From NCBI GenBank assembly GCA_946410005.1, contig CAMJYS010000006.1, positions 1 through 16,563 of the forward strand: DNA of 16,563 nt, written 5' to 3'. Origin of the DNA: an uncultured Clostridia bacterium. Its GTDB lineage: Bacteria; Bacillota; Clostridia; Oscillospirales; Acutalibacteraceae. Positions 13,668 to 16,563 of the stretch are shown here, piece after piece; position 1 is the first letter of the stretch, and every line of letters begins with the position of its first letter. The notes under the pieces were generated by a model. That model had not been told where the DNA came from. It saw only the letters and a list, made by a program, of their open reading frames with translations, and made no database searches. The position numbers and the translations under genes were made by a program.

Positions 13668-14732
13668 GTGTTTAAGGTGAAAAAAATAAAAAAATCAAGT
13701 ATTTTTATTGCGATAATACTTGTATTGCTGTCATCTGTTTGTTTTTACTTCGGCGCAAACTATAAGCTTGAACATAGGCTTAATTACAGCGAAAAAGGAA
13801 GTATGGATTACAAAGTTTTTTTGAAAGAAAACAATGATTTCGAAACTCCTTTTTTAGAAAAAGACAAAAAATATATTGCAAGTTTGATAGACCATATCGA
13901 TATTGATTATAAATATGCTTTTAAATCAAACTATGATATGGATGTAATTTGTAAATATTACGTTTTAGCCTCGGCTTATGTTCAAGACGGTAGCAATGAG
14001 GGCAAAGTGATTTATCAAAAAGATAAATATATTTTGGAATCTAAAACCAAAGAATTTGCGGCGCAAAAAGAAGTAAATTTGAACGAAACAGTAGTTTTAA
14101 ATTATGATGAATACAATAACATAATTAAAGATTTTACATCGAGATATAATCTTTCGAGTACGAAAAATACGCTGGATTTGTCGTTATGTATTGAACTTGA
14201 AGCGAAAAATGAAAATTTTGAAAATCCGTTTGTTGACACAAGCAAGTTAAATGCGACAATTCCTTTAACAGATCAAACTTTGGCGGTAGACCTTGAGTAC
14301 AAAGAGATTGACCAAAACGGAACAAAAGTTCAGGTATCTTCAAATAAACTTGTAAATATTTTACTGTTTATTGCTGCGATTTTAAGTGCATTACTTGCTG
14401 GTATTCTTATAACTTCGATTGCAAAGCAATATTTAAAAATAAAAAACGAAGAAACGAAATACCAAAGAACCAGAAACGAGATACTTAGCAGCTATAATAA
14501 AGTTATTTCAAAGCTTACAAGTATAACGGATATGTCATCTTACGATGTAGCTGATACGAATGACTTTTTAGATCTTGTGAATATAAGAGATTGTCTTGAC
14601 AGGCCGATACTTTTCGTGGAATTGGAAAAAGATAAACTTGCATGGTTTATGGTTTTAGATAATGCTGTTTTCTATAGATATATTTTAAAAGATGAAGAAA
14701 ATGAAAAAAATGGCGAGAAATCCGAAATCTAA
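13668..14732 (+). CDS. Bitopic membrane protein, DUF5305-like
   Basis: A 354-residue protein with an N-terminal membrane helix (about 11-28, IFIAIILVLLSSVCFYFGAN), a roughly 200-residue extracytoplasmic region, a second helix (about 226-247, VNILLFIAAILSALLAGILI), and a cytoplasmic C-terminal region of about 100 residues. The outer region has patterned strands (Y-K-V-F-L-K-E-N-N-D-F; 'DVICKYYVLASAYV'; 'VVLNYDEYNNIIKDF'; 'LCIELEAK') that fit DUF5305, a family found beside ER-type signal peptidases in archaea and Bacillota. Its function is unknown. It starts 10 bp after the peptidase stop, so it is co-transcribed and probably works with it, perhaps in folding, holding or sorting the substrates (inference). 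The start is uncertain: GTG at 13668 or GTG at 13677, neither with a strong ribosome site. Confidence 0.72.
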   Translation: MFKVKKIKKSSIFIAIILVLLSSVCFYFGANYKLEHRLNYSEKGSMDYKVFLKENNDFETPFLEKDKKYIASLIDHIDIDYKYAFKSNYDMDVICKYYVLASAYVQDGSNEGKVIYQKDKYILESKTKEFAAQKEVNLNETVVLNYDEYNNIIKDFTSRYNLSSTKNTLDLSLCIELEAKNENFENPFVDTSKLNATIPLTDQTLAVDLEYKEIDQNGTKVQVSSNKLVNILLFIAAILSALLAGILITSIAKQYLKIKNEETKYQRTRNEILSSYNKVISKLTSITDMSSYDVADTNDFLDLVNIRDCLDRPILFVELEKDKLAWFMVLDNAVFYRYILKDEENEKNGEKSEI

Positions 14733-14753
14733 ATTTATGTAGGATTGGTGTTT

Positions 14754-14801
14754 ATGAAAAAGCGCATAAACAGAATAAATAAAAACAGATTCAAGCGGTA
14801 A
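14754..14801 (+). CDS. 15-residue basic micro-ORF (possible leader peptide)
   Basis: ATG at 14754, reading MKKRINRINKNRFKR then TAA. AGGA at 14741-14744 with GGTG just after gives it a fair ribosome site. Seven of the 15 residues are Lys or Arg. It resembles the basic start of an export signal that never reaches the hydrophobic core: compare MKKRHKLFYRHR in the next gene and MKNKFRLIRIKK in the one after. A terminator-like hairpin follows its stop at once. It may be a translated leader of an attenuator, a decayed fragment of a surface-protein gene, or simply chance in AT-rich DNA. Confidence 0.4.
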   Translation: MKKRINRINKNRFKR

Positions 14802-14806
14802 TATTT

Positions 14807-14838
14807 TGCGCCATTTTTAAGTGGCGCATTTATTTTTT
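14807..14838 (+). terminator. Terminator-like hairpin inside the surface operon
   Basis: TGCGCCA (14807-14813) pairs with TGGCGCA (14822-14828) around an 8-nt loop, followed by TTTATTTTTT. No promoter is visible between it and the gene at 14870, so downstream expression would depend on read-through. Confidence 0.75.
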
Positions 14839-14869
14839 ACACAATTTAGTGAAAGAAGGAGAAAATTTC

Positions 14870-16012
14870 ATGAAAAAAAGGCATAAACTTTTTTATCGGC
14901 ATAGACTAGCAAGTTCAATTTTTTATTTGTTTAGTTTTGCAGCGCTTATTTGTACAGTTTCAATTGTATACACCTCAATTACCTCTTCGCTTAATATATC
15001 AGGGGAAGGTATAGTTGATGGACCGGTTAACGAATACTACTATAAATCAGGATATTTTTATGAGGATGAAGCTTGTACGGTAAAAGTAACTTCAAACGGC
15101 TCGGATGTAAGAAAGTTTTCCGATATGGTAAATATAGCAAAGGACGGAAATACTATATACATGATGAGCAACTACACTGTTGGAGTCGGAACTGAAGAAG
15201 TAACGGTTGGCGCAAAGAACATACAAGTAAAACGTCATCCGAGTTTTACAAGTAGAAGTATGTTTTATATAATTGTATCGTCAGCAGCGCCATCATCAGA
15301 ATATAAAACTTTTACTATTAAAGCTGAAAATTCAAGTGGTTCGATAGTATTTGATGGACAAAATATAGAAGTTTCAACAGATGAAGGTGGATTATTTAAT
15401 CTTTATGGAACAAATGCTACATTGAATATTATCGGTAGTGAAAAATCAAACGGAGAAAAAAATGTAAAACTAATAAATAGTAAAATTAAAAATTCTTCAG
15501 ATTCTGTGGGCGGCGCAATAGAAAATTACTCTGGTGGAACAGTTGACATAACTCATTGTGAATTAAGTGGCAATTCTGCTATTAGTTCATCAAGCTGGGC
15601 CGCAGGAGGAGCGATATATACCACAGTTAATGTTGCTACACTTAATTTAAATAGTTGTACTATAAGAAATAATATTACTTCCGGAATTAATGATCGTGTA
15701 CAAGGTGGCGGTGTATACAACGGTAAAAATATGACCATTAAAGGAAAAATGATTATTGAAAATAATAAATCTATTATTAACGGAGTTGAAAAAACAGACA
15801 ATTTATATTTGAGTTACTCAACAGTCGACACAAGCGGTTTGACGAGCGGAAGCAGAATAGGCATAACGACTTCGACAACTCCGACAAGCAGTTCAAACGT
15901 AACTATTTCTCCGAGCGGTTCGGCGGCTTCTACAGCAGACTACTTCTTCTCGGATGTTTCGGGATATATAGTTAGTCTTGTAAATAATGCACTGGTCTTA
16001 AAAGTAGGATAG
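14870..16012 (+). CDS. Exported surface protein with beta-helix repeats
   Basis: A 380-residue protein. The start MKKRHKLFYRHR is strongly basic, followed by a hydrophobic core (17-33) and the motif S31-I-V-Y-T-S-I-T-S-S-L-N-I-S-G-E-G shared with the other exported proteins here. Residues about 150-300 carry right-handed beta-helix-type repeats, with glycine-led turns 32-33 residues apart at G214-G-A-I, G246-G-A-I and G279-G-G-V-Y and alternating hydrophobic strands with N-N or G-N turns between them. This layout is typical of adhesin-like or Pmp-like surface proteins. The C-terminal part is Ser/Thr/Gly-rich and has no LPXTG motif or anchor. ATG at 14870 is chosen because AAGGAG (14856-14861) precedes it at 8 bp; an in-frame GTG at 14849 lies upstream of that site. 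It is probably processed by the operon's signal peptidase. The biological role is unknown. Confidence 0.78.
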   Translation: MKKRHKLFYRHRLASSIFYLFSFAALICTVSIVYTSITSSLNISGEGIVDGPVNEYYYKSGYFYEDEACTVKVTSNGSDVRKFSDMVNIAKDGNTIYMMSNYTVGVGTEEVTVGAKNIQVKRHPSFTSRSMFYIIVSSAAPSSEYKTFTIKAENSSGSIVFDGQNIEVSTDEGGLFNLYGTNATLNIIGSEKSNGEKNVKLINSKIKNSSDSVGGAIENYSGGTVDITHCELSGNSAISSSSWAAGGAIYTTVNVATLNLNSCTIRNNITSGINDRVQGGGVYNGKNMTIKGKMIIENNKSIINGVEKTDNLYLSYSTVDTSGLTSGSRIGITTSTTPTSSSNVTISPSGSAASTADYFFSDVSGYIVSLVNNALVLKVG

Positions 16013-16065
16013 TTTAAAATATCGTGTGTACTACTAATGCAAAATTTTTTAAGATAGGAGAATTT

Positions 16066-16563
16066 ATGAAAAATAAATTTAGATTAATTAGAATAAAAAA
16101 GTTTTTTAAAAAAAGAATAATTTCTATAAGTGTATTGGCCGGTCTTGCTATTTTAATGGTAAATATCTGTTTTCTCTCTATTTTATATGGTGCAATAAGT
16201 ACAATGATTAATATTTCCGGAGAAGGAAGAGTAGTTTCGGAATCAAGCTTAACGCTTTCCTTGACAGACTATTCCCAAATAAAAATTACACCAACGGGAT
16301 ATTATAGTTTAGAAAGCGATAATGAGACTTCATATACAGGCCCATATATAATCACAGGTTCTAGTACAAGTTATACACCATTGTTTATATTCAATGACAC
16401 TTCAAGCGGCGGATACAATGGTGCGGTTTTTAATATTAAGTTGGTTGACGCTACAATTAAGGGTAAAACATGGTGTACGTCTATACTCATCCAAGGTGAC
16501 TGTAGCTCTGTTGTAAATATAGAAACAGAAGGAACATGTCAATCGATTGGATATAACCACGCA
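16066..16563 (+). CDS. Exported surface protein, 3'-truncated by window end
   Basis: The frame is open for 166 codons from ATG 16066 to the last base, with a ribosome site ATAGGAG (16054-16060). The N-terminus is basic (MKNKFRLIRIKKFFKKR), followed by a hydrophobic core (18-37) and S38-I-L-Y-G-A-I-S-T-M-I-N-I-S-G-E-G, closely matching the signal motif of the gene upstream (I-S-G-E-G shared exactly). The visible mature part is Ser/Thr-rich with alternating hydrophobic strands (VFNIKLVDATIKGKTW, then SVVNIETEGTC), which suggests another beta-solenoid protein, perhaps a paralogue. It follows the previous gene by 53 bp with no terminator, so it belongs to the same operon. Confidence 0.78.
   Translation, partial: MKNKFRLIRIKKFFKKRIISISVLAGLAILMVNICFLSILYGAISTMINISGEGRVVSESSLTLSLTDYSQIKITPTGYYSLESDNETSYTGPYIITGSSTSYTPLFIFNDTSSGGYNGAVFNIKLVDATIKGKTWCTSILIQGDCSSVVNIETEGTCQSIGYNHA

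Noticed and set aside
13657..13680. Seven-codon ORF overlapping the peptidase stop and ending at GTGA of the next gene
   Set aside because: It is too short to support. The overlap could couple translation to a GTG start at 13677, but nothing else in the sequence favours it.
11388..16563. Surface-protein operon as a genomic island inserted at tRNA-Thr
   Set aside because: No integrase, no repeat of the tRNA 3' end downstream within the window, and a proper terminator and promoter follow the tRNA.

Overview
The window is AT-rich and looks chromosomal, from a low-GC Bacillota (Firmicutes) bacterium, most plausibly an uncultured anaerobic gut lineage of Clostridia or Bacilli type. This is inferred from the xseB-ispA-dxs order, sigma-A-type promoters with 16-17 bp spacers, strong AGGAGG/AGGTGG ribosome sites, a ClpE-type unfoldase, a Gram-positive-style NrdR, and an ER-type (SipW-like) signal peptidase encoded beside its probable substrates. 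The first 43 bases are not biological: they match the Illumina TruSeq P5/Read-1 adapter, so this is the raw end of an assembled contig. The right end cuts a gene.

Region 1 (44-2920) is a housekeeping operon: the tail of xseB, a prenyl diphosphate synthase (ispA) with an apparent in-frame loss of about 19 residues next to its second Asp-rich motif, and dxs (first step of the MEP isoprenoid pathway).

Region 2 (2921-6586) is the least conventional part. A divergently transcribed 44-residue peptide with 13 cysteines faces a 956-residue membrane-anchored AAA+ ATPase. That ATPase starts with a Nif11-like, double-glycine leader-like domain, continues with two hydrophobic segments and one Clp-type AAA+ module, carries a duplicated C-terminal small subdomain, and ends in a 48-bp tandem repeat encoding an acidic tail. 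A strong terminator and promoter then lead to a DUF1292-type acidic protein.

Region 3 (6587-11463) starts with a structured intergenic RNA that I read as 6S RNA. It continues with cvpA, pgsA and clpE (zinc-finger Clp ATPase without the Clp-N domain), and nrdR, whose only sensible start is the non-standard codon ATT. Convergent to nrdR is tRNA-Ala(CGC) on the minus strand, followed by tRNA-Thr(GGT) on the plus strand.

Region 4 (11644 to the end) is a cell-surface export operon behind a consensus promoter. It encodes a TasA/CalY-like secreted protein, a polytopic SipW-like signal peptidase, a DUF5305-like membrane protein, a tiny basic ORF followed by a terminator-like hairpin (possible attenuator), a beta-helix surface protein, and the start of another surface protein. 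The three exported proteins share a motif around the presumed cleavage site (S-I-x-Y-x-[AS]-I-[ST]-[ST]-x-[LI]-N-I), which suggests a dedicated signal read by the neighbouring peptidase.
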